The translations under genes were made by a program, and so were the position numbers. Positions 33,542 to 43,447 of a DNA stretch of 64,000 nt are shown piece after piece. The stretch is from Leptospira perdikensis (lineage in GTDB: Bacteria > Spirochaetota > Leptospiria > Leptospirales > Leptospiraceae). The stretch lies in contig NZ_RQGA01000003.1 in NCBI RefSeq assembly GCF_004769575.1, forward strand, positions 496,001 through 560,000. The letters run 5' to 3'. Each line of letters starts with the position of its first letter. The stretch's first letter is position 1. The notes below the pieces were generated by a model. It did no database searches, was not told the DNA's origin, and was given only the letters and a program-made list of their open reading frames with translations.

Positions 33542-34082
33542 ATGATTCTCCTGATGATTTTTGACAGTTGTATTTTTGATTCTATTTCGTGTCAATCGTG
33601 TTGAGGTTTTTAATGAAATACTAACAAAGAAAAAGCGGTCTTGTAGTGAAAAATAGGTATATTTTAATTTCAGATGATTCTAATGGGCAATAAAAAGCCT
33701 AATAGTTGTCTTGTGGGGAGAGAATGATTGCCGTTAGTTTGTGTTTTTTTGCAGAAATGATTCTAAATTCTAAAAAAAAGAATTTTTGAAACAGAGGACA
33801 GTCGGACCTCTGTTATGTTATCAATTTGAATCCTATTGGAAAATTTAGATCTTCTCTTCGTCCTATTTTTACTGCAATGAACATTGTTCAGTTCCGCTGA
33901 ATCGATATAGGAAAATCCTCAGAGCCAGGAAACCTTTTTCGTACATTCCCTGAAAAGGACCCCTCTCCATGGGAAAGGACGTTTCTTGCCAACGGGTTTG
34001 CTTCTCAAAAAATGGCCTAAATCTAAATTTCGCGTAAAGAAGGCCCTGTTTGTTTGCTAAATTTTTTGTTTCAAAAAACGTG
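33542..34082. other. 540-bp intergenic region without a recognised gene
   Basis: Between the divergent TRL-like unit and a chemoreceptor gene. It contains AT-rich stretches suitable for divergent promoters but no ORF with a plausible start and no strong palindrome. An open frame from 33869 on the minus strand runs into the coding strand of the chemoreceptor and is a shadow. Confidence 0.5.
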
Positions 34083-35603
34083 ATGACGATTTCCGAAGAT
34101 CTTTTTACAGAAGTGATGTTACGAAACAACAAACGTATGTTTCTATCGTTTCTTTCGATCCTTGCCCTTGCGAATGTAGCAACACTTTCCATCAAAATGG
34201 CCGGAAAAGGTTCCGAATACCTTACTTACGAAAGTATTCTTATCGAATTTGTTTTGGCTACTTCCATATTGATTTTTGGATTTTTACTTTCTAGTAAACT
34301 CAAAACACATTGGGCTTCAAGTTATATATCAATCACCGGTGTTACACTTTGTTTACTGGTTTTTCAATATGTGATATATGGTGCGACTGAACTTGCAGCC
34401 ACATTCTATATATCTTTTGTTTTGAGTGTTTTGTATTTCAATCGTAATGCCTCTATATATAACTTTATCCTTATTATTGTATCTGAAATAGTTTTGTTTG
34501 CTTTACGACCAGAATTAATTCCTGGTGGTCCAAGAAGTAATATCATCGTAAGATTTCTTATTTTTGTTTGGGTAGGAATTGGTGCGACTGTTGGAGCAAC
34601 GGCAACGAGAAACCTATTAAACCTAGCAGTTGAAAAACAAAAAGAGGCAAAGAAGGCTTTAGATAATTTGTTGAATATGGCGAAAACCATTCTGCAAACT
34701 ATTGATTTGATGAAACAGCAGATTAAAAATCAGGATACTATTTCGGATGAATTAAAACAAATTTCTGAACACCAAGCATCATCCCTTTCAGAAATATCTA
34801 TTTCCTTAAAAGAATTATCTTCCAAAGCAGATTCAAATAATAAAATCGCCAAATCATTGTATAATGAGTCGGAAGTATCCATTCAATCAGTGAATGATTT
34901 AAAGGCCATTAATGAAACGGTTCAAACAGGAACCGGAAGGATTTATAAAAATTTAGATGTAGTTATGGGTTATTCCAATGATACAACCGAACACATTCAT
35001 CTTTCTATTAATAAGTTTAACATTCTTAAAGAAAAAAGTACGGAAATTTCTGATTTTGTCTCTGTGATCAATGACATTGCAGACAAAGTAAACTTGTTAT
35101 CTCTCAATGCAGCGATTGAAGCGGCAAGGGCGGGGGAACATGGCCGAGGGTTCGCTGTAGTAGCGGAAGAGATCTCTAAACTTGCTGCTGCAACCACTCG
35201 TAATTCCAAAGAAATATCAAAGATCATTCAAGAAAATCTTTCGCTTATTGGGGAAAGTAGCGAACTCATCAATCGTTCATCGAGTATGATGGGAAAATTG
35301 GACTCTGCCATTGGAGTCATCAAAGATGAAATCACAGGGGTCGGTTCCAAAATTGTCGAAATAGACAAAGCGATAGAAACCATAGATAACCTAAACATTC
35401 GAATTTACGAAACCAGTAAAACCATCGAAAATTCTACGAATTTCCAAAAGATTGCTACGGAAGAGTCCACAAAAATCACGGAGAACATTTCAGAATACGC
35501 GACCAACATAGTCGAAATTTCCAAACAAATTTCAGAAAGTAGCAAATCAACCGGGGGAATCATTGTCAAATTGGACTCCATGGCCAAGGAAATGGCAAAT
35601 TAA
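34083..35603 (+). CDS. Methyl-accepting chemotaxis protein with membrane-embedded sensor
   Basis: About 506 residues from the ATG at 34083 ([11 protein letters not shown]); a TTG 33 bases upstream is the alternative. The N-terminal third has six hydrophobic segments (about residues 20-195) instead of a periplasmic sensor, ending [22 protein letters not shown]. There is no HAMP domain. The cytoplasmic signalling tip is [35 protein letters not shown]. Multi-pass chemoreceptors without a periplasmic loop are thought to sense membrane or cytoplasmic signals. Monocistronic. Confidence 0.87.
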   Translation: MTISEDLFTEVMLRNNKRMFLSFLSILALANVATLSIKMAGKGSEYLTYESILIEFVLATSILIFGFLLSSKLKTHWASSYISITGVTLCLLVFQYVIYGATELAATFYISFVLSVLYFNRNASIYNFILIIVSEIVLFALRPELIPGGPRSNIIVRFLIFVWVGIGATVGATATRNLLNLAVEKQKEAKKALDNLLNMAKTILQTIDLMKQQIKNQDTISDELKQISEHQASSLSEISISLKELSSKADSNNKIAKSLYNESEVSIQSVNDLKAINETVQTGTGRIYKNLDVVMGYSNDTTEHIHLSINKFNILKEKSTEISDFVSVINDIADKVNLLSLNAAIEAARAGEHGRGFAVVAEEISKLAAATTRNSKEISKIIQENLSLIGESSELINRSSSMMGKLDSAIGVIKDEITGVGSKIVEIDKAIETIDNLNIRIYETSKTIENSTNFQKIATEESTKITENISEYATNIVEISKQISESSKSTGGIIVKLDSMAKEMAN

Positions 35604-35632
35604 CCGAACGGATCTCTATTTTTAATGTTCAA

Positions 35633-35650
35633 AACCTGTACACCCAGGTT
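35633..35650. terminator. Weak hairpin after the chemoreceptor gene
   Basis: AACCTG and CAGGTT pair around TACACC, followed by ATTTCTGTT. It is short and only moderately T-rich downstream, so terminator status is uncertain. Confidence 0.35.
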
Positions 35651-35747
35651 ATTTCTGTTCTGATAAAAAGTGAGTGGGAACTCATTTCCTGGTTGACCGA
35701 TCTTCTTACGTACGTAACGTCCATGGGTTGTGTCCACTTGCACAACT

Positions 35748-37268
35748 ATGAACCGAAACCTAAGCTTTGTTCTTTTCTTTATCGTTTGGTTTTCCTTTGT
35801 TATCCCGGCTTCTCTTTCTGCCCAGGAATACATACCCAGCGCGGGTTGTGAAAAAGACCCTCCACCAAAAAACCTTCCCTTTCCGATGGATCCGACCAAA
35901 CAACTTTGTAAAAAGGACATCGAAGACAAAAAAGAAAGTTGGTATCCAACTGGTTTGCCTTTGATCAATTCCGATCCAAATGAAGGGATTGGATATGGGG
36001 CTCGTGCTTATATCTATGAAAACGGAAAAAAATCCGATCCCCTTTTTTATTATACACCGTATCGTATGCGGGTTTTTGCGCAGTACTTCAATACCAATAA
36101 AAATGCCCAATACCATCAAGTGAGTTTGGATATGCCATTCATTGCTGATACGCAGTGGCGTCTTCGAGCTGATCTTTTTCTGACCATCACACCAACCACG
36201 TTGTATTTTGGAATTGGTGAAGAAACAATGAAACCGTTATCTTACTTGGAAAGAAACCAACCTGATGGAAGACATATTTTAAATGCAAGTTATATGGACC
36301 AAGAAAATAATTTAACTTACTTTCGACCTGGAACAAGTTCTGATCCAATTAGTTTTGGTGGTAAAAGTTATTCTGGATTTCCACAAACTCCTGGTTATGT
36401 GGTAACGGATAAAATGTACAATCGTTACACCATAGAAACACCAATGGCCACTGCAAGTACGGAACGTTCCTTTGTGGGTGGAACAGTAAGACTTGTGGCA
36501 GGTTTTAAGTTTTCGAACAATATTGTAAGAACTTATGATGGTCGTTTGGCACGCGGTGTAGACCCACTTCTTGGTGGAGATCATACCGCAGATGTTCCCA
36601 ATGGAAAAACTCGTCTAACCGAAGACTATGAAAGCAAAAAAATACTAGGATACAATGGCGGTTATGTGAATTCGCTTCGGATAGGTCTCGTTTACGACAC
36701 TAGAGATTTTGAACCCGATCCAAACTCTGGGATTTTTGCCGAGGCAACTTACGAAAAACATACAAAGGCGATTGGATCTGAATATGATTATCAAAAATAC
36801 TTTGCACAAACAAAACTCTTTTGGAGCCCTTTCCCTAAGGTATTTGATAAATTAGTTGTGGCCAACAGGTTTGGTTTGGGTGTGACAGATGGAGAATCTC
36901 CATTTTATGAATATAGAAATATGTGGGGAACGGAAGGATTGGTTGGGGGTCTTGGAGGACTCCGGACACTGCGAGGTTTCAAACAAGATCGCTTTGTGGG
37001 CCGAGCCATGGGTTGGGGTAACACAGAAGTTCGTTGGAAATTTGCAGAAGCAAGGATTGGTTCTGAATTCTTTGCTTTTAACTTAGTTCCTTTTTTTGAT
37101 TACGGCCGTGTTTGGGACGATGAACATAAATTAGGTTGGAAAGGTTACGCTTATTCTCGAGGTATCGGTTTACGAATTGCTTGGAATCAAGCAACCATCA
37201 TCATGATCGATTACGCAAAGTCTAGAGAAGATGAGCAGGTATTTGTCAACTTTAGCCATGTTTTTTAG
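35748..37268 (+). CDS. Omp85/BamA-like surface antigen (barrel domain only)
   Basis: About 506 residues from the ATG at 35748, with a signal peptide ([26 protein letters not shown]). The mature protein has no visible POTRA repeats: a short N-terminal region (about 30-70) leads straight into a barrel. [21 protein letters not shown] contains the LRGF/Y motif of the Omp85 L6 loop, followed by GNTEVRWKF, and the C-terminus ends VFVNFSHVF. This fits barrel-only relatives of BamA/TamA/patatin-type proteins. Function unknown; it is not the essential BamA, which needs POTRA domains. Confidence 0.78.
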   Translation: MNRNLSFVLFFIVWFSFVIPASLSAQEYIPSAGCEKDPPPKNLPFPMDPTKQLCKKDIEDKKESWYPTGLPLINSDPNEGIGYGARAYIYENGKKSDPLFYYTPYRMRVFAQYFNTNKNAQYHQVSLDMPFIADTQWRLRADLFLTITPTTLYFGIGEETMKPLSYLERNQPDGRHILNASYMDQENNLTYFRPGTSSDPISFGGKSYSGFPQTPGYVVTDKMYNRYTIETPMATASTERSFVGGTVRLVAGFKFSNNIVRTYDGRLARGVDPLLGGDHTADVPNGKTRLTEDYESKKILGYNGGYVNSLRIGLVYDTRDFEPDPNSGIFAEATYEKHTKAIGSEYDYQKYFAQTKLFWSPFPKVFDKLVVANRFGLGVTDGESPFYEYRNMWGTEGLVGGLGGLRTLRGFKQDRFVGRAMGWGNTEVRWKFAEARIGSEFFAFNLVPFFDYGRVWDDEHKLGWKGYAYSRGIGLRIAWNQATIIMIDYAKSREDEQVFVNFSHVF

Positions 37269-37283
37269 TTAGAAAAAACAAAA

Positions 37284-37319
37284 GGGACACCAATGTTTGA
37301 ATCAAACCGTTGGTGCCCC
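37284..37319 (-). terminator. Terminator of the osmC-like gene
   Basis: On the minus strand GGGGCACCAACG pairs with CATTGGTGTCCC (one mismatch and one bulge) and is followed by TTTTGTTTTTT. It lies 13 bp past the osmC-like stop and may also stop the converging barrel gene. Confidence 0.8.
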
Positions 37320-37331
37320 AACTACAATCCA

Positions 37332-37769
37332 TCAACCTGCAACGACCACTTGGTTGAGTACAGGAACTCCTGAAAGACTATCCTTCACCGGACATACCTT
37401 GTGAATGTGGGTTAGAAGGGCATCGATATTTGCTTTCGGAGAATCACTTTCAATGTTCACCCGGTAACGAATTTCGGAAAACCCTGGCCTAACATCCGAT
37501 AAACCTTGGAATCCATCTAAATCCAAATCTCCTTCGGCAAACACTTGAAAATCTTTTAATTCCACTTGGTGTGCAGGCGCAAAAACAGAAACCAAAACCC
37601 CAACGCAGGAAGCAAGTCCACCTAGTAGATGTTCAACGGGGTTAGCTCCCAAATCACTTCCCCCTAAAAATTCAGGTTCATCAATCACCCATTTGTGTTG
37701 CCTTGATTCCAGGTTCAATTTTAGGCCACCGGCCCAGGACGCTTTTGCTTCAAATAATGTATTCGCCAT
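37332..37769 (-). CDS. OsmC family peroxiredoxin-like protein
   Basis: 145 residues. The two redox cysteines are in GGLASCVGVL and KVCPVKDSL, the positions used by OsmC/Ohr enzymes to reduce organic hydroperoxides, with DLGANPVEHLLGG before the first. The sequence is closer to the OsmC/YhfA-like branch than to Ohr (no typical Ohr Arg motif is obvious). Monocistronic, with its own terminator; expected in the cytoplasm. Confidence 0.87.
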   Translation of the reverse strand: MANTLFEAKASWAGGLKLNLESRQHKWVIDEPEFLGGSDLGANPVEHLLGGLASCVGVLVSVFAPAHQVELKDFQVFAEGDLDLDGFQGLSDVRPGFSEIRYRVNIESDSPKANIDALLTHIHKVCPVKDSLSGVPVLNQVVVAG

Positions 37770-37910
37770 TTGATTCCTCCAAATTGCTTTTTACTGAACT
37801 TGGTAAAATCCGAAAGACCGGCAAATTCTATATTCGCTATAACAGACAATTTGTCTAATATTGCATAGTATATGGTTCGAACTTCTGATACTTTGGACAT
37901 GGCAGACGGT

Positions 37911-38020
37911 GGGGGTGCCTCGAATGGAACGCAAGAGAAAGATGGGATTTTAAAACCGACCGGGCTACTCCAGGGTCCGCTTTCGCTCCCGTCACCAACC
38001 ATCTAACGATGGTAGGTGAC
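37911..38020. repeat. Dispersed intergenic repeat, copy D (divergent)
   Basis: On the minus strand it reads GGGAGCGAAAGCGGACCC, then GTAGCCCGGTCGG, and ends CCATTCGAGGCACCCCC, the same right end as copies A and E (TTCGAGGCGCCC). The other end carries its own hairpin, GTCACCAACCATC pairing with GATGGTAGGTGAC (37991-38020). It fills the ~325 bp gap between the osmC-like and DUF3703 genes; open frames across it are shadows. Confidence 0.6.
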
Positions 38021-38096
38021 CAAGCCTTCCGTATCCCTGGCACAAACATTGATCATTCATTGAAAACGTTTTTTGGATTTAGATTCCTAAAGATGA

Positions 38097-38450
38097 TTAG
38101 TTCTCACCTGCTCTTTCGAATAGAACTTTCAAATCTCCCTCGATTGGTAATACCTGCATAATTCCAATATTGGCTCCGCCTGTGTTTCCGATTGGGGCAC
38201 GACCGAGTAAAGATCCAATCCCGGCAACAGCGATCCGTACGAGTTGTCCTAAAATTTCATGTTTGTCTTTTTTGCGAATTCCTACCTTTAACATCCACCA
38301 ATGATTATAAGTATGAGGAAAAACAAACCTTTGTCCAAGAATATGAGCCCGTTCTAAATGAAAAAAAGATTCTGTATATTTCGATTGTTTGTATAGATTT
38401 TTTGCTTTGTTCATTTCCACTTCGAAAGCCTGTTTTAGGATCGGATGCAT
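38097..38450 (-). CDS. DUF3703 family protein
   Basis: 117 residues. HILGQRFVFPHTYNHWWMLKVGIRKKDKHEILGQLVRI and GRAPIGNTGGANIGIMQVLPIEGDL are the conserved blocks of DUF3703, preceded by a helical N-terminus (FEVEMNKAKNLYKQSKYTESFFHLERA) that looks like one TPR-type helix pair. In other bacteria such genes lie near heavy-metal or phosphate genes, but the function is unknown. It follows the HEAT/TPR gene by 33 bp on the same strand. Confidence 0.82.
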   Translation of the reverse strand: MHPILKQAFEVEMNKAKNLYKQSKYTESFFHLERAHILGQRFVFPHTYNHWWMLKVGIRKKDKHEILGQLVRIAVAGIGSLLGRAPIGNTGGANIGIMQVLPIEGDLKVLFERAGEN

Positions 38451-38483
38451 GTTGGTTCTTTCCTTGTTTGGTAAAATGAGAAA

Positions 38484-39317
38484 TTATTTTGAAGATTTAT
38501 CTTTGAACTTTAGAGCATTTTTGTAATGTTCGTTTGCTTCTGCTAAATTTCCTTTTTCTGTTTCTAAATCCCCAAGACCTTGATACACTGCACTTTTGTT
38601 TGGAAATTTTGATTCTAATAGGTCCGTATAAATTTTTTCTGAATCATAAAAGTTTTTGATGAGGACAAGTGCATTTGCTTTGAGAAATAAATTGTTTTGA
38701 TTTGTCGGTTCGATTTCTAACGCTCTATTGATGTAGTGGAGCGTACTTCCATAGTGACCCAATTTAAATTCGCTTTTTGCCTTTGTTGTTAATTTTTTTA
38801 CGTTTGTATCTTCCGAGATGTCTTCCAACTGCAAATGAGAATAGTCTTGTCCAGATAGGCCTTCTAAAACTACGATTACCGCCGACCTTTCTCCTTTTTC
38901 CAAATTATGAATGTATTTTTCTAACACAGGAATGGCACGTTTGTCTGGGATGGTTTCAAATGCCAAGGCAGCACAATACTTTGCATGATAATAACTATCT
39001 TCCTGGATAGTCATTAATAGATATTTGGTGACTTCTTCTGTTTCCATCCAACTTAGAGCACGAATCACTGTAAAACGAACATGATCACTACTTTCTTTTT
39101 TTAAAAGAGAGGCAAGTGCAGGAATGTATTTGGGATTTTTAGATAAACCTAAACATGTGATTCCCTCAATACTTGTTGGTTCTCGAAAGCCATATTCACT
39201 TCCATTAGTGGCAAGTTCTAAACATCTATCTAAATGATCATCTTCGTTTTCAAGAGCTTGGAGGTTTACGGAAATGAGAAAACTTGTTATGAAAATTAAA
39301 AAGTAATATCGATTCAT
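38484..39317 (-). CDS. Secreted HEAT-repeat / TPR protein
   Basis: 277 residues with a signal peptide (MNRYYFLIFITSFLISVNLQA). Residues about 45-155 form HEAT-type repeats (KYIPALASLLKKESSDHVRFTVIRALSWME, KYCAALAFETIPDKRAIPVLEKYIHNL). Residues about 180-270 form TPR units (GHYGSTLHYINRALEIEPTNQNN, QGLGDLETEKGNLAEANEHYKNALK). Both are protein-interaction scaffolds, so this is probably a periplasmic adaptor. No partner is evident; the DUF3703 gene follows. Confidence 0.75.
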   Translation of the reverse strand: MNRYYFLIFITSFLISVNLQALENEDDHLDRCLELATNGSEYGFREPTSIEGITCLGLSKNPKYIPALASLLKKESSDHVRFTVIRALSWMETEEVTKYLLMTIQEDSYYHAKYCAALAFETIPDKRAIPVLEKYIHNLEKGERSAVIVVLEGLSGQDYSHLQLEDISEDTNVKKLTTKAKSEFKLGHYGSTLHYINRALEIEPTNQNNLFLKANALVLIKNFYDSEKIYTDLLESKFPNKSAVYQGLGDLETEKGNLAEANEHYKNALKFKDKSSK

Positions 39318-39408
39318 ATTTAAAAATTAATCATATAGGTAGATTCAAACAAATATATTTTTGGCACCAATATGTATTTTTTAAAATAAATGGGACTACA
39401 GATTTGAT

Positions 39409-40212
39409 TTAAGAAATCGTTTTCAAATATTCCTCCGGACTTAGGCCGATTGTGTTTTTAAAATCTTTGATAAAATGTGCCTGGTCATAATATCCCAAAT
39501 CAAGGGCCAAATCTGCAAACTGAATCGTTTTTTCTTTTTCCATTCGTTCCGCCACTTCCTGGATACGAAATCGTTGGATGACCCATTTGGGACTAACTCC
39601 CACATACTCCTGAAAGAGTCTTTGTAAGTTACGAAGTTTGATTGAATATAATTTTGTAATTTGTTCTACCGATTGAATGGCCCTATCTTCTTTGATTTTA
39701 TCGATGATGGTGTTGATCAAGGGAATTTTGGGATCGGGTTCAGGAAGGATTTTCTCCAACCAAGTTTCAACGATGTTGATCCGACTCTCTTCGTCTTCTT
39801 TTTGAAAGATTTCCTTTTCTAAGGGTAGGATATCTTCTTTTGTTAGTTCAGAAATTGGAACGGTTTTATCAGTGAGGTTAGAGACAAATTGTTGAAAGAA
39901 TGGATAAAAACCTCCTGGCCTAAATTTAATTCCGAATACAGAACCTTTACCTTTCAAAAGAGTGGAAAACCTTCCTCGCGTAACACCAAATATCTTTGAA
40001 TTTTCTTTTTCAAATACAATATGTACACTAGGGTAAGGAAGAGTTTCTGCAAGATAAGGTTCTTGGTCGGTTAAGTCCCAACTAACAGTCCAATAATGCT
40101 CAATAAAATAATCTAATTTTGTATTTGCAAAATACCTATTGTGTTTTGCTACCAAGTTTGCTTTGTTTTGGCGTAAAACTCCGCGGGTTGGTTTCCCTTT
40201 TTCTATCGCCAT
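39409..40212 (-). CDS. AraC-family transcriptional regulator
   Basis: 267 residues. The N-terminal part (LDYFIEHYWTVSWDLTDQEPYLAETLPYPSVHIVFE, GIKFRPGGFYPFF) matches the DUF6597-type sensor domain of a subgroup of AraC regulators. The C-terminal domain has two helix-turn-helices: IQSVEQITKLYSIKLRNLQRLFQEYVGVSPKWVIQ and FADLALDLGYYDQAHFIKDFKNTIGLSPEEYLK. The gene is divergent from two SRPBCC-domain genes at 40292 and 40923, a common arrangement in which the regulator controls its neighbours. Confidence 0.87.
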   Translation of the reverse strand: MAIEKGKPTRGVLRQNKANLVAKHNRYFANTKLDYFIEHYWTVSWDLTDQEPYLAETLPYPSVHIVFEKENSKIFGVTRGRFSTLLKGKGSVFGIKFRPGGFYPFFQQFVSNLTDKTVPISELTKEDILPLEKEIFQKEDEESRINIVETWLEKILPEPDPKIPLINTIIDKIKEDRAIQSVEQITKLYSIKLRNLQRLFQEYVGVSPKWVIQRFRIQEVAERMEKEKTIQFADLALDLGYYDQAHFIKDFKNTIGLSPEEYLKTIS

Positions 40213-40291
40213 ACCACTTTTTTAAAGATTTGTCGTGTTTTTACAATCCAAAACTTTTAAGCACTGGTATCTTATTTCTTTAAGGTAAATT

Positions 40292-40741
40292 ATGAATCCT
40301 ACAAATCAATTGAACCAACAACTAAACTTAAGTCTTACGAAAACCATTCAATCTAACTCAGAACGTGTTTGGGAAATCCTAACAACACCCAAATACATCA
40401 AAGAGTATTTGTATGGCACAGAGGCCATTTCGGAATGGAGAGAGGGAAGTTCACTGATTTTTAAAGGAGTTTGGGAAGGAACTCCGTATGAAGAAAAAGG
40501 GATCATTCTTACTTTTCAACCACCTTACACATTCAAATACTCTTACTTTACCGCGTTTTTTGGATTACCAGATTTGCCTGAAAACTATTCCATCATCGAG
40601 AATAAACTAACAGAAACAGATGGTATTGTGACAATTCATTTAAACCAAATAGGATTTACTGCAGAAGACAAAGTAAAACATTCAGAAGAAAGTTGGAACC
40701 AGTGTTTAGATATCGTAAAAGAAATTGCCGAAAGGAGATAA
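40292..40741 (+). CDS. SRPBCC (AHSA1-like) domain protein
   Basis: 149 residues. The START/Bet v1-type fold is suggested by LTKTIQSNSERVWEILTTPKYIKEY, EAISEWREGSSLIFKG and the C-terminal helix HSEESWNQCLDIVKEIAERR. These small hydrophobic-ligand-binding proteins are often called AHSA1-like. Divergent from the AraC gene, so probably its target. Function unknown. Confidence 0.82.
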   Translation: MNPTNQLNQQLNLSLTKTIQSNSERVWEILTTPKYIKEYLYGTEAISEWREGSSLIFKGVWEGTPYEEKGIILTFQPPYTFKYSYFTAFFGLPDLPENYSIIENKLTETDGIVTIHLNQIGFTAEDKVKHSEESWNQCLDIVKEIAERR

Positions 40742-40922
40742 AATAAGAACATTTGAGGGTTTGTGGTTTCTGCAAACTTTTACAAATCCTTTTTATTCCT
40801 ATTGAACAGTCAGGAAAGATTATGAATGTCGCAGGGTAGGGTTGAATTTTTATCCAAATCTACCTCGGAGGGCAAAAGAAAATGCTTTCCAACTTTTTAT
40901 CATCCAAATTAATTTCTAGGAA

Positions 40923-41339
40923 ATGAAACCCAACCAAATTACCGTTCAATCCACCATCAGCGCCGACAATAAAAAAGTTTGGGACTATTACACCCAACCA
41001 GAACATATCATCCATTGGAACTTTGCTGCTGATGATTGGCAATGTCCTTGGGCGAAAAACGATCTACGTGTCGGGGGAAAGTATAGTGCAAGAATGGAAG
41101 CTAAGGACGGAAGTTTTGGCTTTGAGTTTGAAGCAACCTATGACAATATTGTCGATCAAAAATCATTTACCTATACAATGGAAGATGGCAGAAAAGCCTC
41201 AGTTGCATTAGAAACCGTTGGTAATAAAACAGAAGTAACTGTTAAATTTGATGCGGAAGACCAGAATCCTATCGAAATGCAACAAGGCGGATGGCAGGCA
41301 ATTCTAGATAACTTCAAAAAATATGTAGAGTCTCATTAA
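40923..41339 (+). CDS. SRPBCC (AHSA1-like) domain protein
   Basis: 138 residues. It has the same fold pattern as the preceding gene: VQSTISADNKKVWDYYTQPEHIIHWNFAADDW, KNDLRVGGKYSARMEAKDGS and the terminal helix QGGWQAILDNFKKYVESH. The phrase ITVQSTISADNKKVWDYYTQPEHI is typical of the YndB/AHSA1 subgroup. It starts 180 bp after the first SRPBCC gene and may be a separate unit. Confidence 0.84.
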   Translation: MKPNQITVQSTISADNKKVWDYYTQPEHIIHWNFAADDWQCPWAKNDLRVGGKYSARMEAKDGSFGFEFEATYDNIVDQKSFTYTMEDGRKASVALETVGNKTEVTVKFDAEDQNPIEMQQGGWQAILDNFKKYVESH

Positions 41340-41379
41340 TGAAACCAAATTGATTTTTCATTCAATGGCCTCTACGATT

Positions 41380-41976
41380 CTATTTTGAACTTGTTGAAAT
41401 GAATAAAGAGGCATCTTGGTTCATAAAAATATTTTTACCATGATGGAAAGTTTTGATTTCTATATTTTTAAATCCGAATTTGATCAGTGATGTTTTTAAT
41501 TCCGCGTGTTTGAATCCGTTATGAACCTTCGGGTGATTGATAGTTTCATTTTTATCAAAATCGACAATGATTAGTTTTCCATCTACATTTAATATTGAGT
41601 AAAAATATTGGAGTATTTGATCTGTATTGGGAACGTGCAAAAGAACTAAAGAGACTATAATGATATCGACTTTCAAATGCAATGGATTTTTTGTTAAATC
41701 AGAATCAATGACTTCTGCATTCGTAATTTTGGTTTGAGAGATCTTTTCTTTTAGGATTCCCAACATTTGTTCTGAAGAATCAAAAAATAAAATCTGATCC
41801 ACCAAATTTGATAACTCCAGGCCTACAAGTCCAGTACCACATCCATAATCTAAAAGTGTTTTTCTTTTTTGATTTTTTATCTCTTCTGTGATGGCTGTTA
41901 CAATGATATTTGCTAACTCTTTTCTTTCCTTTGTATCATATTTGTTGGCAAGTTGATTGAATATGTTTTCTTCCAT
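41380..41976 (-). CDS. SAM-dependent class I methyltransferase
   Basis: 198 residues from the ATG at 41976 (MEENIFNQLANKYD), 16 bp after the TauE-like stop; a longer frame would overlap that gene. The SAM-binding glycine motif is LLDYGCGTGLVGLELS (motif I), followed by FFDSSEQML (acidic residue of strand 2) and VDIIIVSLVLLHVPNTDQILQ. The rest resembles UbiE/Cfr-unrelated small-molecule methyltransferases. Substrate unknown. Position after TauE and EamA transporter genes gives no clear hint. Confidence 0.85.
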   Translation of the reverse strand: MEENIFNQLANKYDTKERKELANIIVTAITEEIKNQKRKTLLDYGCGTGLVGLELSNLVDQILFFDSSEQMLGILKEKISQTKITNAEVIDSDLTKNPLHLKVDIIIVSLVLLHVPNTDQILQYFYSILNVDGKLIIVDFDKNETINHPKVHNGFKHAELKTSLIKFGFKNIEIKTFHHGKNIFMNQDASLFISTSSK

Positions 41977-41992
41977 AATATAGTTTTCTCTA

Positions 41993-43021
41993 CTATTTAA
42001 ATTCAATTTTTGTAAGTTCATTGTTTTTGTAACAATAAAATTCATAACTTACGTTAGAACCAATTCTATATACGATTTCCAAGAAAACTTGGTCATATTG
42101 ATTTATTAGCTGATCGTATTTAGACTTATACTCTGGAGGTAATTCATTTGGTTGGATTTGCCTTTCAATTTCAAAACCTTCGTCAATTGCAAATTCTAAT
42201 ACAAAACTACTATTTCTCCAATTCATTGTGGTTTCATTATGTTGATTTTTTATGACTGAAACATTTTCTTTTTGGATAATGTTTTGTGATGTGCTGATCA
42301 ACAAAAATAATCCAGAAATAACCATTGCACCATATCCAATCTTCCGAAATAAATATTCGCTTAAATAAGGTAAAATAAATTTCACCGAATATGAAGATAC
42401 AATGGCTGCTATGGCAATAACAATTCCAAGTAACAAAGCATTCTCTGAATATAAACCAAAAAGTAAATAGATGAATAATTTAATGGAATGAAGAAATATT
42501 TCATTTGCTGCTCGCGTCGCTACAATTTCTTCTTTTGTCAATCCGTAACGTAAATAGAAACGATTGAACAAAAGCCCGATGGCGCCTGTGATCCCTGAAA
42601 TAAAACCTGCAAAAAATCCAACAAAGGCTAATATGAAGTTTGGATAGGGTTTTTCCTCTTCTTTTTGTTCTCGTTTTGATTTAAATAATTCTGGAACATT
42701 CGCAAGTAACAACAAACCAACAATTACTTGTAGATATAGAGGGTTTATATATTTCATTAACCAACCCCCTAAAAGAACTGCAGGAATTGAAAATGGAACG
42801 AACCAAATGAAAACTTTCCAGTAAATATGTTTTTTGAATACTACGACTCGAGAAGCTGAACTTGTTAATGTTCCAATTGTGATTGAAAATGGAATAAAGG
42901 AACTTGGTAAAAATAAATTTAATATTGGGATTAAGATTAAACTTGCACCACCTCCACAAATGGCGCTAATCCAAAATGCGAGTATGGTTGCGAAAAATAA
43001 AAATATTATTTTCAAAATCAT
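41993..43021 (-). CDS. TauE/SafE-type transporter with C-terminal extension
   Basis: 342 residues. The first 255 show the eight-helix TauE/SafE sulfite/anion exporter pattern with internal repeat: ISAICGGGASLILIPILNLFLP near 20 and GFFAGFISGITGAIGLLFNRFYLRYG near 135. Residues about 256-342 form a soluble extension (SVIKNQHNETTMNWRNSSFVLEF ... YEFYCYKNNELTKIEF) that is not part of the usual family. It starts 3 bp after the EamA-like gene and ends 16 bp before the methyltransferase. Confidence 0.82.
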   Translation of the reverse strand: MILKIIFLFFATILAFWISAICGGGASLILIPILNLFLPSSFIPFSITIGTLTSSASRVVVFKKHIYWKVFIWFVPFSIPAVLLGGWLMKYINPLYLQVIVGLLLLANVPELFKSKREQKEEEKPYPNFILAFVGFFAGFISGITGAIGLLFNRFYLRYGLTKEEIVATRAANEIFLHSIKLFIYLLFGLYSENALLLGIVIAIAAIVSSYSVKFILPYLSEYLFRKIGYGAMVISGLFLLISTSQNIIQKENVSVIKNQHNETTMNWRNSSFVLEFAIDEGFEIERQIQPNELPPEYKSKYDQLINQYDQVFLEIVYRIGSNVSYEFYCYKNNELTKIEFK

Positions 43022-43024
43022 TTG

Positions 43025-43447
43025 TTATTTCCAAGTTAAAATGAGAAGTCCACTCATCATGAATATTGTTCCCAAAAGGATTTTCCAAGTAAATTGTTCG
43101 TTTAATAATAAAATAGAAAGTGAAATTGTGATTAGGATACTAGCTTTATCGATCAGTGTTACTTCCGAAACATCTCCAATTTTTATAGCTCGGTAATAAA
43201 ATATCCATGATATCGTTGTTGTTAAAGCTGAAATTCCTAAAAATAAAATGTCTTTAAAAGTAAGATTTGAAAAATCTTTAGTTTGATTGAATACAAATAC
43301 ATTAAGCCAGACCAACACAAAAACAAAACAAGTCCTAACTGCAAGCCCCGTATCTGCACTAACGTTTTTCAGTCCAGTTTTTGCCACTACCGCTGTGATT
43401 CCGGCAAAGAACATGGATATGAACGCATATATTTGGTAAGTTTTCAT
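43025..43447 (-). CDS. EamA/DMT-type half transporter
   Basis: 140 residues with five membrane segments, the length of one EamA repeat. It contains MFFAGITAVVAKTGLKNVSADTG, SWIFYYRAIKIGDVSEVTLIDKASILITISLSILLLNEQFTWK and a final segment MMSGLLILTW. Five-helix members of the drug/metabolite superfamily work as dimers. Its ATG overlaps the stop of a short upstream open frame (TAATG), and the TauE-like gene follows after 3 bp. Confidence 0.83.
   Translation of the reverse strand: MKTYQIYAFISMFFAGITAVVAKTGLKNVSADTGLAVRTCFVFVLVWLNVFVFNQTKDFSNLTFKDILFLGISALTTTISWIFYYRAIKIGDVSEVTLIDKASILITISLSILLLNEQFTWKILLGTIFMMSGLLILTWK

Noticed and set aside
33240..33545. 101-codon plus-strand open frame
   Set aside because: Lies opposite TRL-like gene 3, whose lipobox and ribosome site are clear.
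37721..38049. Two minus-strand open frames of 93 and 64 codons
   Set aside because: They consist mostly of repeat copy D and have no signal or motif.
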